From assembly GCA_041071465.1 (NCBI GenBank), contig CP163498.1, positions 5,226,001 to 5,290,000 of the forward strand: a DNA stretch of 64,000 nt. The letters are read 5' to 3'. Positions within the stretch are counted from its first letter, which is position 1; each line of letters starts with the position of its first letter. Below, in pieces: positions 1 through 7,993 of the stretch. The notes under the pieces are model-generated. The model was not told where the DNA came from and searched no databases. It saw nothing but the letters and a program-made list of their open reading frames with translations. The position numbers were made by a program, and so were the translations under genes. This stretch comes from Pseudomonas putida (GTDB lineage: Bacteria > Pseudomonadota > Gammaproteobacteria > Pseudomonadales > Pseudomonadaceae).

Positions 1-66
1 AGCCTGGAGAAAGGTGTAAGCTCGGTGCGCTGGCAATTACAGCCGCAGGTGTTGGCGGCTGATTAG
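1..66 (+). CDS. C-terminal end of an unidentified protein (partial)
   Basis: Frame 1 is open from the window edge for 21 codons and ends in TAG at 64-66, 17 bp before the acetyltransferase start. The last residues read ...RWQLQPQVLAAD. A second plus frame is also open to position 62, so the choice of frame is not certain. The fragment is too short to identify a family. If real, it is the upstream neighbour, probably co-transcribed with the acetyltransferase gene. Confidence 0.3.
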   Translation, partial: SLEKGVSSVRWQLQPQVLAAD

Positions 67-83
67 AACGACAGGAGTGATTC

Positions 84-593
84 ATGCTTATCCGCCCTAC
101 CCTTGAGCGCGACATTCAACGGCTGCCAGGCGTCGAGCGATCGGCAGCCCAGGCTTTTGTCGGCTGGCCGGCACTGGCCTGGCTGGCGCAAGGTGATGTG
201 ATGGACTGCGCTGCACACAGGGCTTTCGTCGAGGAAGGTGGTAGTTGGGTCGCTGAGGATCCGGCTGGGCGCATTGTCGGTTTTGCCTGCGCCAGGCTTG
301 CGGACCAAGCGCTGCACCTTCATGAAATATCAGTGTGCCGGGAGGGCCAAGGGCAAGGTGTCGGGCGCCGCTTGCTGCGGCAAGTGGTCGATGCCGCACG
401 CTGCGCCGGTGTGCGCGAGCTGACCTTGACCACCTTTGTCGATGTGCCCTGGAATGCGCCGTTTTATGCCCGTTTTGGGTTTGAGAGGCTGCATGAAAGG
501 CTGCTGAACGATCGACTCCGGGGCATTCTGGCCAGCGAGCACGCTCACGGTCTCGAAGGGCGTTGTGCAATGCGCCTCTGCGTCGGCCATTAA
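84..593 (+). CDS. GNAT-family N-acetyltransferase
   Basis: A 169-residue protein of typical GNAT length. It should transfer an acetyl group from acetyl-CoA to an unknown amine in the cytoplasm. The acetyl-CoA loop is visible at about residues 87-97 (EGQGQGVGRRLL, the Q/R-x-x-G-x-G/A signature), preceded by the beta-4 strand LHEISVCR and followed by a C-terminal ...FYARFGFERL segment, the usual motif B. The ATG at 84 is preceded by an ACAGGAG ribosome site at 70-76. It ends one base before the convergent KfrA-like gene. Substrate cannot be inferred from sequence or context. Confidence 0.85.
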   Translation: MLIRPTLERDIQRLPGVERSAAQAFVGWPALAWLAQGDVMDCAAHRAFVEEGGSWVAEDPAGRIVGFACARLADQALHLHEISVCREGQGQGVGRRLLRQVVDAARCAGVRELTLTTFVDVPWNAPFYARFGFERLHERLLNDRLRGILASEHAHGLEGRCAMRLCVGH

Positions 594-594
594 C

Positions 595-1575
595 CTATGG
601 GGCTGGCAAGGCCGCTCTGCACTGGGCCAGCGCCTCGTCCCGTTCTTTCACGCGCTCCTCGAGCCGCTGCAACTGGCGAGCCTGCTCGGCGCACACATCG
701 TGCCTGTGCTCCAGGTTTTGCGCTTGCTCCTCCAGTTGGCGACGCATTTCCTCGCTGGCGCCCTGGGCCTGGGCCAGGATCGTGCGCAAGCCCTGGATCT
801 GCGCTTCACGCTGTTCCAGCAACTCGCCCTGCGCCCGGCACTCGCTGGCGGCCTGGCGGTGCTCGCCCAGCAACCGCTCGTTATCGCGGTGCAGACGGGT
901 TAGCTCGTCCTGCTTGACGATCATGCCTTGCTGTAGCTGGCGTATTTCCACCTGCATCTGCTGCAACTGCGCTTCATGGCGGCGCTGTTCCTGCTCGCGC
1001 TGTTCACGGCTGGCATTGCGGTAGTGCTCCAGAGCATCGCGGGCATGGCGGTGCTTGTCTTCCAGCGACTTGACCTGCTCGTCCTTGTCGGTCAGGCGCA
1101 CCTGCAATTCACCTAGCGACTGGTTAAGGCTGGCGCTGCGCAGTTGTTCCGCTTGCAACGTGCTTTGCGTGGACAGCCGTTTTTCTGTCTCGGCGGCCAA
1201 GGCCGCTGCATCGATCTTGTGTTGCTGATGAGCTGCATTCAGCGCCTGCTGGGCGATTTCCAGCTGCGCCTCAAGCGTTTCCCGCTGTTGGGTGAAGGTG
1301 CTCTCGGCCTGTTCGATCTTCAAATCGGCCTCGTCCTGCAGCTGGGTTGCCAGTTGCCCGACCAGGCGGCTCAGCACATCGCTCAGCGCAGCGCCGCCTT
1401 CGGAGGCCACCGGCTGCTGGCCGTTCAACTCCTTCAGATAGCGGTGAATGGTGGTTTTAGAGCCGGTATTGCCCAGCTCGATACGTATGGCATCGATGCT
1501 GGGGTTGTCGCCCCGGGCAATCAGCGCCTGCCGCGCCTGCTGCACTACCACCTTGTTGATACCGCCGCGCGCCAT
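595..1575 (-). CDS. KfrA-like DNA-binding coiled-coil protein
   Basis: A 326-residue protein. The N-terminal 60 or so residues (VVVQQARQALIARGDNPS, then SKTTIHRYLKEL) form the KfrA_N helix-turn-helix domain. The remainder, about residues 75-320, is almost continuous heptad-rich coiled coil full of E, Q, R and L, typical of KfrA proteins. Plasmid KfrA acts as a nucleoid-like DNA-binding protein and autorepressor; chromosomal versions are common in pseudomonads and their role is unclear. The gene is alone, convergent with the acetyltransferase gene. AT-rich palindromic DNA lies just upstream of its start, a plausible autoregulatory site. No plasmid partition genes are nearby. Confidence 0.85.
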   Translation of the reverse strand: MARGGINKVVVQQARQALIARGDNPSIDAIRIELGNTGSKTTIHRYLKELNGQQPVASEGGAALSDVLSRLVGQLATQLQDEADLKIEQAESTFTQQRETLEAQLEIAQQALNAAHQQHKIDAAALAAETEKRLSTQSTLQAEQLRSASLNQSLGELQVRLTDKDEQVKSLEDKHRHARDALEHYRNASREQREQEQRRHEAQLQQMQVEIRQLQQGMIVKQDELTRLHRDNERLLGEHRQAASECRAQGELLEQREAQIQGLRTILAQAQGASEEMRRQLEEQAQNLEHRHDVCAEQARQLQRLEERVKERDEALAQCRAALPAP

Positions 1576-1601
1576 GCTTGCTCCTACGATTCTGTACTGT
1601 G

Positions 1602-1630
1602 TTATGTAATATGTAATTACGTACCAATTA
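1602..1630 (-). promoter_or_regulatory. AT-rich palindromic region upstream of the KfrA-like gene
   Basis: This segment contains the perfect 8-bp palindrome GTAATTAC (1613-1620) and repeated ATGTAAT elements in otherwise GC-rich DNA, 27-55 bp upstream of the kfrA-like ATG. KfrA proteins bind repeats at their own promoters, so an autoregulatory operator is plausible. This is inferred from position and symmetry only. Confidence 0.3.
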
Positions 1631-1734
1631 TGACGACTTCAAAGCGCAGCTGCAATCAATTACTATGGTTGAATAATCACGGCTTATCGCATGTCAGGCA
1701 TAAAATTGGCAAAACGATCGCGAATAACCGTATG

Positions 1735-1779
1735 TTCAAAAGCAAAACGCCCCGCCAGGCACGGGGCCTGCGGGGCGTT
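1735..1779 (-). terminator. Rho-independent terminator of the cod operon
   Basis: Read on the minus strand, a 10-bp stem (AACGCCCCGC at 1770-1779 paired with GCGGGGCGTT at 1746-1755) is followed at once by a T-rich tail (TTTTGCTTTTG). It lies just downstream of codA, the last gene of the minus-strand operon. Confidence 0.75.
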
Positions 1780-1800
1780 GCATAGGGGCGTAGTGGCGTA

Positions 1801-3042
1801 TCAGAACGAGCGGTCGACCCGCGCAGGCGTGCGGCGCATCAGCACCTTGCCATTGCGCACCGACACCAGTGCATGCCCTTGGCTGCGCACCATCTCGTAA
1901 TCATCCGGCGCCGACAGCAGCAACAGGTTTGCGGGGCGCCCCACTTCGATGCCATAGCGTTCGCCCAGGTTCAGCGTGCGGGCGCTGTTGTCGGTGATCA
2001 GGTCCAGGCAGCGCTGCAGGTCTTCATAGCCGAGCATGTGGCAGATGTGCAGCCCTGCTTCGAGAATGCGCAGAATGTTGCCGTTGCCCAGCGGGTACCA
2101 CGGGTCGACGATGGAGTCCTGGCCAAAACACACGTTCATCCCGGCGCGGTCGATCTCGGCCACGCGGGTGACGCCACGGCGTTTCGGGTAGTTGTCGAAG
2201 CGCCCCTGCAGGTGAATGCTCTCGGTCGGGCACGACACGAAGTTGATGCCAGACAACTTGAGCAGGCGGAACAGCTTGTAGCAGTAGGCATTGTCATACG
2301 AGCCCATGGCCACGGTATGGCTGGCCGTAACCCGCGCCCCCATGTCGCGTACCCGGGCTTCTTCGGCCAACACTTCGAGGAAACGCGATTGCGGGTCGTC
2401 GGTTTCGTCGCAGTGCACGTCCACCAGGCAGCCGGTGCGCTCGGCCAGGTCCATCAGGAACTTCACCGACGATACACCCTGGTCGCGGGTGTTCTCGAAA
2501 TGCGGAATACCGCCGACCACATCGGCACCGATGGCCACCGCTTCGGTCATCAGCGCCCGTCCGTTGGCGTACGACTCGATCCCTTCCTGGGGGAAGGCGA
2601 CGATCTGCAGGTCGACCTGCTCGCGCACTTCGTCACGCACCTCGACCATTGCCTTGAGCGCAGTGAGTTTCGGGTCGGTTACATCGACATGGGTGCGCAC
2701 ATGCTGGATACCGTGGTCGACCAGCATGCCGATGGTCTTTTTCGCGCGCGTCTTGATGTCGTCATGGGTGGTGGTTTCCTTGCGTTCAGCCCAGCATTCG
2801 ATGCCTTCGAACAAGGTGCCGCTCATGTTCCACCTGGGTTCACCCGCAGTCAGTGTGGCGTCCAGGTGGATGTGCGGCTCCACGAAGGGCGCCACGACCA
2901 GGTTTTGCCCGGCGTCCAGGTCATCGACACCCGCGAGCGCCACCACCTCGGCTTGGGGCACGATGGCGGCAATGCGCGCGCCGTTCAGTTCGATACGGAA
3001 CAGGCCGGGTTTGCCGCGTAGGCGTGCGTTGATAATGTTCAT
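1801..3042 (-). CDS. codA: Cytosine deaminase
   Basis: A 413-residue amidohydrolase that deaminates cytosine to uracil and ammonia. The CodA metal motif PHIHLDA lies at residues 56-62, with His57 and His59 as ligands. Further motifs are DVHCDETDD (metal His and catalytic Glu), ASHTVAMGSYDNAY (metal His) and GQDSIVDPWYPLGNGN (catalytic Asp and substrate loop). Length is close to E. coli CodA (427). The ATG at 3042 has an AAGGAG site overlapping the stop of the upstream regulator gene. It is last in codB–regulator–codA, followed by a strong terminator. Other aminohydrolase substrates are possible, but CodB upstream supports cytosine. Confidence 0.93.
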   Translation of the reverse strand: MNIINARLRGKPGLFRIELNGARIAAIVPQAEVVALAGVDDLDAGQNLVVAPFVEPHIHLDATLTAGEPRWNMSGTLFEGIECWAERKETTTHDDIKTRAKKTIGMLVDHGIQHVRTHVDVTDPKLTALKAMVEVRDEVREQVDLQIVAFPQEGIESYANGRALMTEAVAIGADVVGGIPHFENTRDQGVSSVKFLMDLAERTGCLVDVHCDETDDPQSRFLEVLAEEARVRDMGARVTASHTVAMGSYDNAYCYKLFRLLKLSGINFVSCPTESIHLQGRFDNYPKRRGVTRVAEIDRAGMNVCFGQDSIVDPWYPLGNGNILRILEAGLHICHMLGYEDLQRCLDLITDNSARTLNLGERYGIEVGRPANLLLLSAPDDYEMVRSQGHALVSVRNGKVLMRRTPARVDRSF

Positions 3043-3046
3043 GCTG

Positions 3047-4264
3047 TTACTCCTTGCCGTGGGCTTCGCTCATGCGCCACACCAGCATGGCGACCGAAGC
3101 ATTCATGCGAAAAAGCGGGTCGTCGAGAGACTGCCCGCTCAGTTGTTCGATGCGCTGGATGCGCTGATTGATGGTGTTGCGGTGCAACCCCAAGCGCTGT
3201 GCGGCCTTCAGCCCATTGCCGTTTTCCATGAGCAAGGCGTCGAGGGTATGCACCAGGGCATTGGCCTGCTTGCGCCCAGGGGCGATCAGCGGCCCGAGGG
3301 TGCGGCTGACGAAGTCGTCGATCAGCGAGCGGTCGACAATACCTTGCAGCAGGCGCAGTACGCCCAGTTCGCTGAAGTTGCAAAAGCCGTTGGCTGGGCG
3401 CAGGTGCTGCGCCACATCCAGCGCCTGGCGCGCCTCGTTGAGGGCCTGGCGGTAGTGCGCACACTCTTCGGCGAGGCTCGACAAGCCCATGTACAGGCTC
3501 AGTTCACCCGTCGCGGCCTGCAGTTGCCGGTACAGCACCGCCAACGTCTCGGCCAGGTCGGGCGTGTCGGCCAGTAGCACCACGAACAGGTCGCCCGGTA
3601 ACTGCGCCGTTACGCTGCCTGGCCGCTGACGGCACCAGGCTTCGAGTTGGTCCTCCAGGGCCTGACGGGTAGCCTGCCAGGTACGCTCACCGTGAGCCAG
3701 CCCGTGGCGCTCGAACAAGCTATCTACGCCCGCCAGGCGCAAAGCCAGCAGGCGCCGTGGGTGGTCCAGCGCCAGTTGCAGGTGCGCTGCTCGCTGCCTT
3801 GCAATCGCCAGGCTCGGGTAGTCGCCTGTGAGCAGTTGGCCAAGGATGTCGTTGCGCGAGCGACGCACCTGGCTCATCTGCACCAGTGCCGTGCCGATCA
3901 GGTGGGTGACCACCACCATCTTCAGCGCGTAGGGCTGCTCGATCAGCGGCAAGCCCAGTTGCTCTGCATATGCGATAACGGACGCCGGGATGCTCTGGAT
4001 GAAGCTGCCGCCAGTGAGAATCACCATGCCGGCAATGCCCACGGCCTCGCCGTCCTCTACCAGGCTCAGCAAGTTGGCCTCGCCGCGCGGATGGTTGATG
4101 CCCGTGACGAACACCAGTTCACCGCCCATCACCCATTCGGCGATGCCCTCGTTTTCCGCCACGTAAGGCCAGCGCACTCGCCGTTGCAGGTTGCGCGCTC
4201 CGGCCCGCACGCTCATTTCGTGCAGGCCGGGTAAATGCAGGATCTCGTCCAGCGCCAGGCTCAC
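3047..4264 (-). CDS. PucR-family transcriptional regulator of the cytosine operon
   Basis: A 405-residue regulator. The N-terminal PucR domain spans about residues 8-125 (LDEILHLPGL, GGELVFVTG), and the C-terminal HTH_30 domain contains GLKAAQRLGLHRNTINQRIQRIEQLSG-like helices near residues 350-390. The PucR family controls purine and related nitrogen-compound catabolism. Its start overlaps the codB stop by four bases (ATGA) and its stop is four bases before codA, so it is translated within the operon and probably autoregulates it. A divergent-region palindrome at 5628-5644 is a candidate target. The effector, cytosine or a derivative, is inferred from context. Confidence 0.88.
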   Translation of the reverse strand: MSLALDEILHLPGLHEMSVRAGARNLQRRVRWPYVAENEGIAEWVMGGELVFVTGINHPRGEANLLSLVEDGEAVGIAGMVILTGGSFIQSIPASVIAYAEQLGLPLIEQPYALKMVVVTHLIGTALVQMSQVRRSRNDILGQLLTGDYPSLAIARQRAAHLQLALDHPRRLLALRLAGVDSLFERHGLAHGERTWQATRQALEDQLEAWCRQRPGSVTAQLPGDLFVVLLADTPDLAETLAVLYRQLQAATGELSLYMGLSSLAEECAHYRQALNEARQALDVAQHLRPANGFCNFSELGVLRLLQGIVDRSLIDDFVSRTLGPLIAPGRKQANALVHTLDALLMENGNGLKAAQRLGLHRNTINQRIQRIEQLSGQSLDDPLFRMNASVAMLVWRMSEAHGKE

Positions 4265-5526
4265 GGCTCGACGCCCGCCTGGCCAGGCGCACGGCGGCGT
4301 GCACCCAGCTCATGGATGACGATATAGCACAGCGCCGAGGCGCCGATACCCACCAGCGGAGCGACCCATGGCGAGGCGTAGGCCAGTACCGCACCTACGG
4401 CATAGGCAAACAGGCCTGTCAGGTTGTAGCGTGGCAGGCTTACCGTGCTCAGTGCCGGGTACTTGCCACGGTGGCGATACCAGAAGTCGGCCATGATGAC
4501 CCCGCCCACCGGCGGAATGATCGAGCCCAGCAGTACCAGGAACGGGATCAGCATTTCATACATGCCGCCAATCGCCAGCACGATGCCAACCCCGGCTGCC
4601 ATCAGTGTTGCCGTGCGCCGACGCTCACTGCGTAGCAGGTGGCAGGCGGCGGCCGACACGTTATAGATAGTCGGCCCCTGGATGGTCCACAGGTTCAAGC
4701 ACAGCATCACCACCGCCGCGAACGACAGGCCCTGCAGCATCATTACCTCGACGATATCGGCCTGCTGGTAAACCATCGCGCACCAGGCACCGGCCACCAC
4801 CATCAGGCCGTTGCCAAGCAGGAATGCCACCACGCTGGCGATCACCGCTACCCGGCCGCTGCGTGACAGCCGCGTCCAGTTGGTGGCCTGGGTGGCACCG
4901 CTGGCGAAGGTGCCGAAGACCATGGTCACCGCCGCTGAAAAGGTCATGGTTTCGTGTGGTATCACGGCGGCCAGGCCGGCAAAGCCACCGGCATCGCGGG
5001 TGGCGATGTACATGGACACCAACAGCAGCACGAACATCAATGGCACTGACACCCGCGACAGCACGTCCAGCCCCTTGAAGCCGATGATGGCAGTGACACT
5101 GAAGCCCAGTCCGAACAGCACCATCAGCGGTACGCTGAAGCCCTCTGCCAACCCCAGCAGCTTGACCAGCACGATGGCTACCGTGGCCGTGCCCCAGGCA
5201 TACCAGCCCAGTTCAGCGAAACCCAACAGAAAATCCGAAAGCCGGCTGCCCGCCTCACCGAAACAGAAGCGCCCCATCAACACCGTGTTAAGCCCGCTGC
5301 GCGAGGCGATGAACGCCAGCGCTGCGGCATACAAGGCCAACAGGCTGTTGCCAAGGGTTGCCACCCACAACATGTCGACAAAGCCGAAGGCCATGCCCAG
5401 CTTGCCGCCAGCGAACATCGTGCCGGTAAAAAAGGTGAAGCTGAACAGGACCATCGCGATCGGTAGCAGGCCCTTGCGGGCGGACTGCGGGGCTTCGCTT
5501 AGGGGGAATTCACTGGGTGAGCTCAT
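4261..5526 (-). CDS. codB: Cytosine permease, NCS1 family
   Basis: A 421-residue integral membrane protein with about 12 hydrophobic segments, characteristic of the NCS1 nucleobase:cation symporters. Typical family stretches include GRFCFGEAGSRLSDF and WYAWGTATVAIVLVKLLG. It would import cytosine across the inner membrane. It is the first gene of the operon, with a long upstream region (to 6017) shared with the divergent aldolase cluster. A four-base overlap with the next gene suggests translational coupling. The substrate assignment rests on the CodA neighbour; hydantoin or other pyrimidine transport is the alternative. Confidence 0.9.
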   Translation of the reverse strand: MSSPSEFPLSEAPQSARKGLLPIAMVLFSFTFFTGTMFAGGKLGMAFGFVDMLWVATLGNSLLALYAAALAFIASRSGLNTVLMGRFCFGEAGSRLSDFLLGFAELGWYAWGTATVAIVLVKLLGLAEGFSVPLMVLFGLGFSVTAIIGFKGLDVLSRVSVPLMFVLLLVSMYIATRDAGGFAGLAAVIPHETMTFSAAVTMVFGTFASGATQATNWTRLSRSGRVAVIASVVAFLLGNGLMVVAGAWCAMVYQQADIVEVMMLQGLSFAAVVMLCLNLWTIQGPTIYNVSAAACHLLRSERRRTATLMAAGVGIVLAIGGMYEMLIPFLVLLGSIIPPVGGVIMADFWYRHRGKYPALSTVSLPRYNLTGLFAYAVGAVLAYASPWVAPLVGIGASALCYIVIHELGARRRAPGQAGVEP

Positions 5527-5627
5527 TGCACGGGGCTCCGGATTGTAGTTGGGAGCAGAAAGAGCAATATGCGGGCCGCTTTTTCCAGGGCCGCAACCCA
5601 GGAAAAAGCGGGCGGGAAGCCTAGATA

Positions 5628-5644
5628 TTCATGTGCAACATGAA
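5628..5644. promoter_or_regulatory. Perfect inverted repeat upstream of codB (candidate operator)
   Basis: TTCATGT-GCA-ACATGAA is a perfect 7-3-7 inverted repeat about 100 bp upstream of the codB start, at the codB end of the 490-bp divergent region 5527-6016. It is a candidate site for the PucR-type regulator encoded in the operon. Symmetry and position are observed; the regulator assignment is inferred. Confidence 0.45.
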
Positions 5645-5778
5645 CATTAAAGCGCCTATATGAGGATATTAAAGTGTGCTTGACGACTTATTTTGAGGCA
5701 TTCATGCACCAAAGCGGGTCTGGGCTGGGAACTAATCACCCAGCCAACCGGGCGTCGCGCATGCATGAGCACGCAAGC

Positions 5779-5797
5779 GGTGCAATCAAAATGCACC
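5779..5797. promoter_or_regulatory. GGTGCA-N7-TGCACC inverted repeat in AT-rich promoter region
   Basis: GGTGCA and TGCACC are separated by seven bases, and a matching half-site ATGCACCAA recurs at 5704-5712. The repeat borders a strongly AT-rich tract (about 5798-5860), the probable promoter of the plus-strand aldolase cluster. The cognate regulator is unknown; none is encoded in that cluster. Confidence 0.35.
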
Positions 5798-5907
5798 AAT
5801 CAAATATCAAGCATATTTTTATATTCTGAAAAATAATAATAAAAATAGATCAAAACAGTATTTCTGCCTTACTCACCCCCTTGTTACAGTCCTTCCAGAC
5901 CCGACCC

Positions 5908-5971
5908 CTCGCACGGTGGAGGCCCCGATTCATCCACCTGCGAGCTGCCCGAAACGGGGCACCAGTGGCAG
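5908..5971 (+). promoter_or_regulatory. Possible structured 5' leader of the aldolase cluster
   Basis: A 12-bp stem with one bulged C pairs 5908-5920 with 5933-5944. Its loop contains GCCCCG (5922-5927), which can pair with CGGGGC at 5955-5960 to give an H-type pseudoknot. CGGGGC can instead pair locally with GCCCG at 5947-5951, so two exclusive folds exist. It sits in the probable leader, about 50-100 bases before the aldolase ATG. I recognise no named riboswitch family; GC-rich DNA can produce such pairings by chance. Confidence 0.3.
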
Positions 5972-6016
5972 TGCGGATGACCGGATTGACGATCATTTCC
6001 TCCGTGAGTTAGCGCC

Positions 6017-6841
6017 ATGTCCCAAGTAGCCCCACGCCACAGCATCACCAACCTGCCACACCAGAACCATCGCTTGCAGCTAAGTGCCCCGCCTACCTTC
6101 AGCGACCTGTCTGCCGAACGCCTGCACCGCAAGCAACGCCTGGCCGCCTCGTACAGGTTGTTTGCCGAGCTGGGCTTCGAAGTGGGCCTGGCGGGCCATT
6201 TCACCGCCCGCGACCCGATCGAGACTGACCACTACTGGATCAACCCGCTGGGCGTGCCATTTACGCAAATCCGTACCTCAGACTTGCTACGCGTGGATGG
6301 CCAAGGCCAGGTCGTCGAAGGCAACGGCCTGCTCAACACCAGCGCGCTCGAGCTGCATTACCAATTGCAGCAGGCACGCCCCGAAGTGATCGGTATCGCC
6401 CACCTGCACAGCTTTCATGGCCGGGTCTGGTCATCGCTGGGCCAGCTGTTCCAGCCGATCACGGCCGAAGCCTCGGCCTTCCGTGGCGAGCAGGTGTTGT
6501 TCGACCGCAACGCCCTGCGTGATGCCGGCGGTGGCCTGCTGCAAGACCGCGACCTGGTTGCCCGGGCCTTCGTCGAAACCTTCGCCGGGCATAACCTGCT
6601 GGTCTGGCAGAACCATGGGCTGTGGGTCACCGGCCAGTCGGTCGAAAGCGCAGCCTGGCGTTTCATCCTCGCCGACGACACCGCTCGCGCGCACTTGCTC
6701 GCTTATGCTGCCGGGCAGCCGCGCGTACCGGAACAGCTCGAAGGGGCCAGCAACCCGGCCCAACGCGAACTGTTCGCCTGGTTGAACTTTGTGCCGCTGT
6801 GGGACCGTATCGTCCAGCAGCAGCCCGACCTCCTGGACTGA
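6017..6841 (+). CDS. Class II aldolase/adducin family protein
   Basis: A 274-residue cytoplasmic protein of the class II aldolase/adducin fold. Candidate metal-binding histidines are in AHLHSFHG (HxH, about residues 129-136), with a third in QNHGLWVTG (about residue 200). Members cleave or epimerise phosphorylated sugars or decarboxylate related acids, and the specific substrate cannot be read here. It is the first gene of a plus-strand block, 10 bp upstream of the binding-protein gene, and follows a promoter region with a possible structured leader. The start is the only reasonable ATG, though its ribosome site is weak. Confidence 0.85.
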   Translation: MSQVAPRHSITNLPHQNHRLQLSAPPTFSDLSAERLHRKQRLAASYRLFAELGFEVGLAGHFTARDPIETDHYWINPLGVPFTQIRTSDLLRVDGQGQVVEGNGLLNTSALELHYQLQQARPEVIGIAHLHSFHGRVWSSLGQLFQPITAEASAFRGEQVLFDRNALRDAGGGLLQDRDLVARAFVETFAGHNLLVWQNHGLWVTGQSVESAAWRFILADDTARAHLLAYAAGQPRVPEQLEGASNPAQRELFAWLNFVPLWDRIVQQQPDLLD

Positions 6842-6851
6842 GGTGCAGTGC

Positions 6852-7820
6852 ATGGCTTACTCCATCAGCCGCCGCACCTTGCTGCAACGCAGCGCCGCTG
6901 CAGCCCTGGCCGTGGGGCTCGGCCCACAGCTGGCCAACGCCAGCGAGGCCCTGCGGGTGTGGCGCTACAAAGGCCAGGCGGCGAGCTTCCTCGCCGATGC
7001 CGGGCAAGCCGCTACACCTTATCCACTGCAGTGGGTGGATGTGCCTGGTGGGGCCATGGTACTGGAGGCCTTCGCCGGCAACAGCCTGGACTACGCCTTC
7101 ATGAGCCCGGTATTGCCACTGTTTGCAAGCGCTGCCGGTAACCCGCTGGTATTGATTGCCAGCTATCAAGGCGAGCAGAACCGTAGCAGCGTGATCGTCA
7201 AGCGTGGCAGGGGGATCGATACCCTGGCCGACCTCAAGGGCAAGCGGGTGAGTTTTGTACGTGCCACCGACACCCATTACCTGCTGCTGAACCTTTTGCG
7301 CGATCAGCAACTGACCCTCGCTGACATCCAGGCCCGGCCAATGCCAGCCCGCGATGCCCTGGTGGCATTCCAGAACGGCCATCTCGACGCCCTCGTCGCC
7401 GGCGGCATCGGCGCACTGCAGGCCCAGGTCAGCATGAACGGCGTGGTGCTGGCCGAGGCCAACCGCTACCCGTGCAGCAACTACCTGATCGCTACCAGCG
7501 CCCAGGTGCTGCAGCAGCCGGGCAAGCAAGCGGCCATTCGCGATTTTCTGCAACGCGAAAAAGCCACGTGGGCCTGGGTCGAGCAGCACCCTCAGGCCTG
7601 GGCGGAACGTAGCGAGCGCCTGACCGGTATCCCCCGCGCACTCTACTTGCAGCAATACGAGCAACGCCGCTTGCCTAGCCGCCTGCTGCCGGTCAGCGAA
7701 GACGCGATCGCGGCCCAGCAGCGTATCGCCGACCTGTTCCATGACAGCGGCCTGCTGCGCCAGCCACTGCAGGTACGTCGCTTTTGGGACGATCGCTTCA
7801 ACCTTCTGCTCAGCGGCTAG
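6852..7820 (+). CDS. SsuA/TauA-like ABC substrate-binding protein with Tat-type signal
   Basis: A 322-residue periplasmic binding protein of the NMT1/SsuA/TauA class. The start at 6852 is chosen because it gives a complete signal: SISRRTLLQRSAAAALAVG has a twin-arginine motif, hydrophobic core and a likely AxA cleavage near residue 34. Family features include VPGGAMVLEAFAGNSLDYAFM and the core DLKGKRVSFVRATDTHYLLL. Such proteins bind sulfonates, taurine, nitrate or thiamine precursors. No TauB- or TauC-type partner is encoded here; the ABC importer downstream is of the peptide class and has its own binding protein. It therefore looks like an orphan, or works with a transporter elsewhere. Confidence 0.8.
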   Translation: MAYSISRRTLLQRSAAAALAVGLGPQLANASEALRVWRYKGQAASFLADAGQAATPYPLQWVDVPGGAMVLEAFAGNSLDYAFMSPVLPLFASAAGNPLVLIASYQGEQNRSSVIVKRGRGIDTLADLKGKRVSFVRATDTHYLLLNLLRDQQLTLADIQARPMPARDALVAFQNGHLDALVAGGIGALQAQVSMNGVVLAEANRYPCSNYLIATSAQVLQQPGKQAAIRDFLQREKATWAWVEQHPQAWAERSERLTGIPRALYLQQYEQRRLPSRLLPVSEDAIAAQQRIADLFHDSGLLRQPLQVRRFWDDRFNLLLSG

Positions 7821-7993
7821 GCCCCGCTGCGGCAAACGCACCGGCGCGCGCCGGACGACTCCAAGGCACATCGACCCGGGAGCAACGCACCTCCCGCGGA
7901 CCAGGCTGCGCCTGCACTGCGTGCAACACCCATGAGAGCCCGTTCGATCGCACATCCAGGGCCTGATCTGCCAATCGAACCCAAGGAACAGTC

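Noticed and set aside
595..1575. KfrA-like gene as evidence for an integrated plasmid
   Set aside because: No replication, partition or transfer genes nearby; chromosomal KfrA-like genes are common in pseudomonads.
7839..7860. CCGGCGCGCGCCGG palindrome after the SsuA-like gene as a terminator
   Set aside because: Perfect symmetry but no T-run, and a short GC-only palindrome is expected by chance at this base composition.
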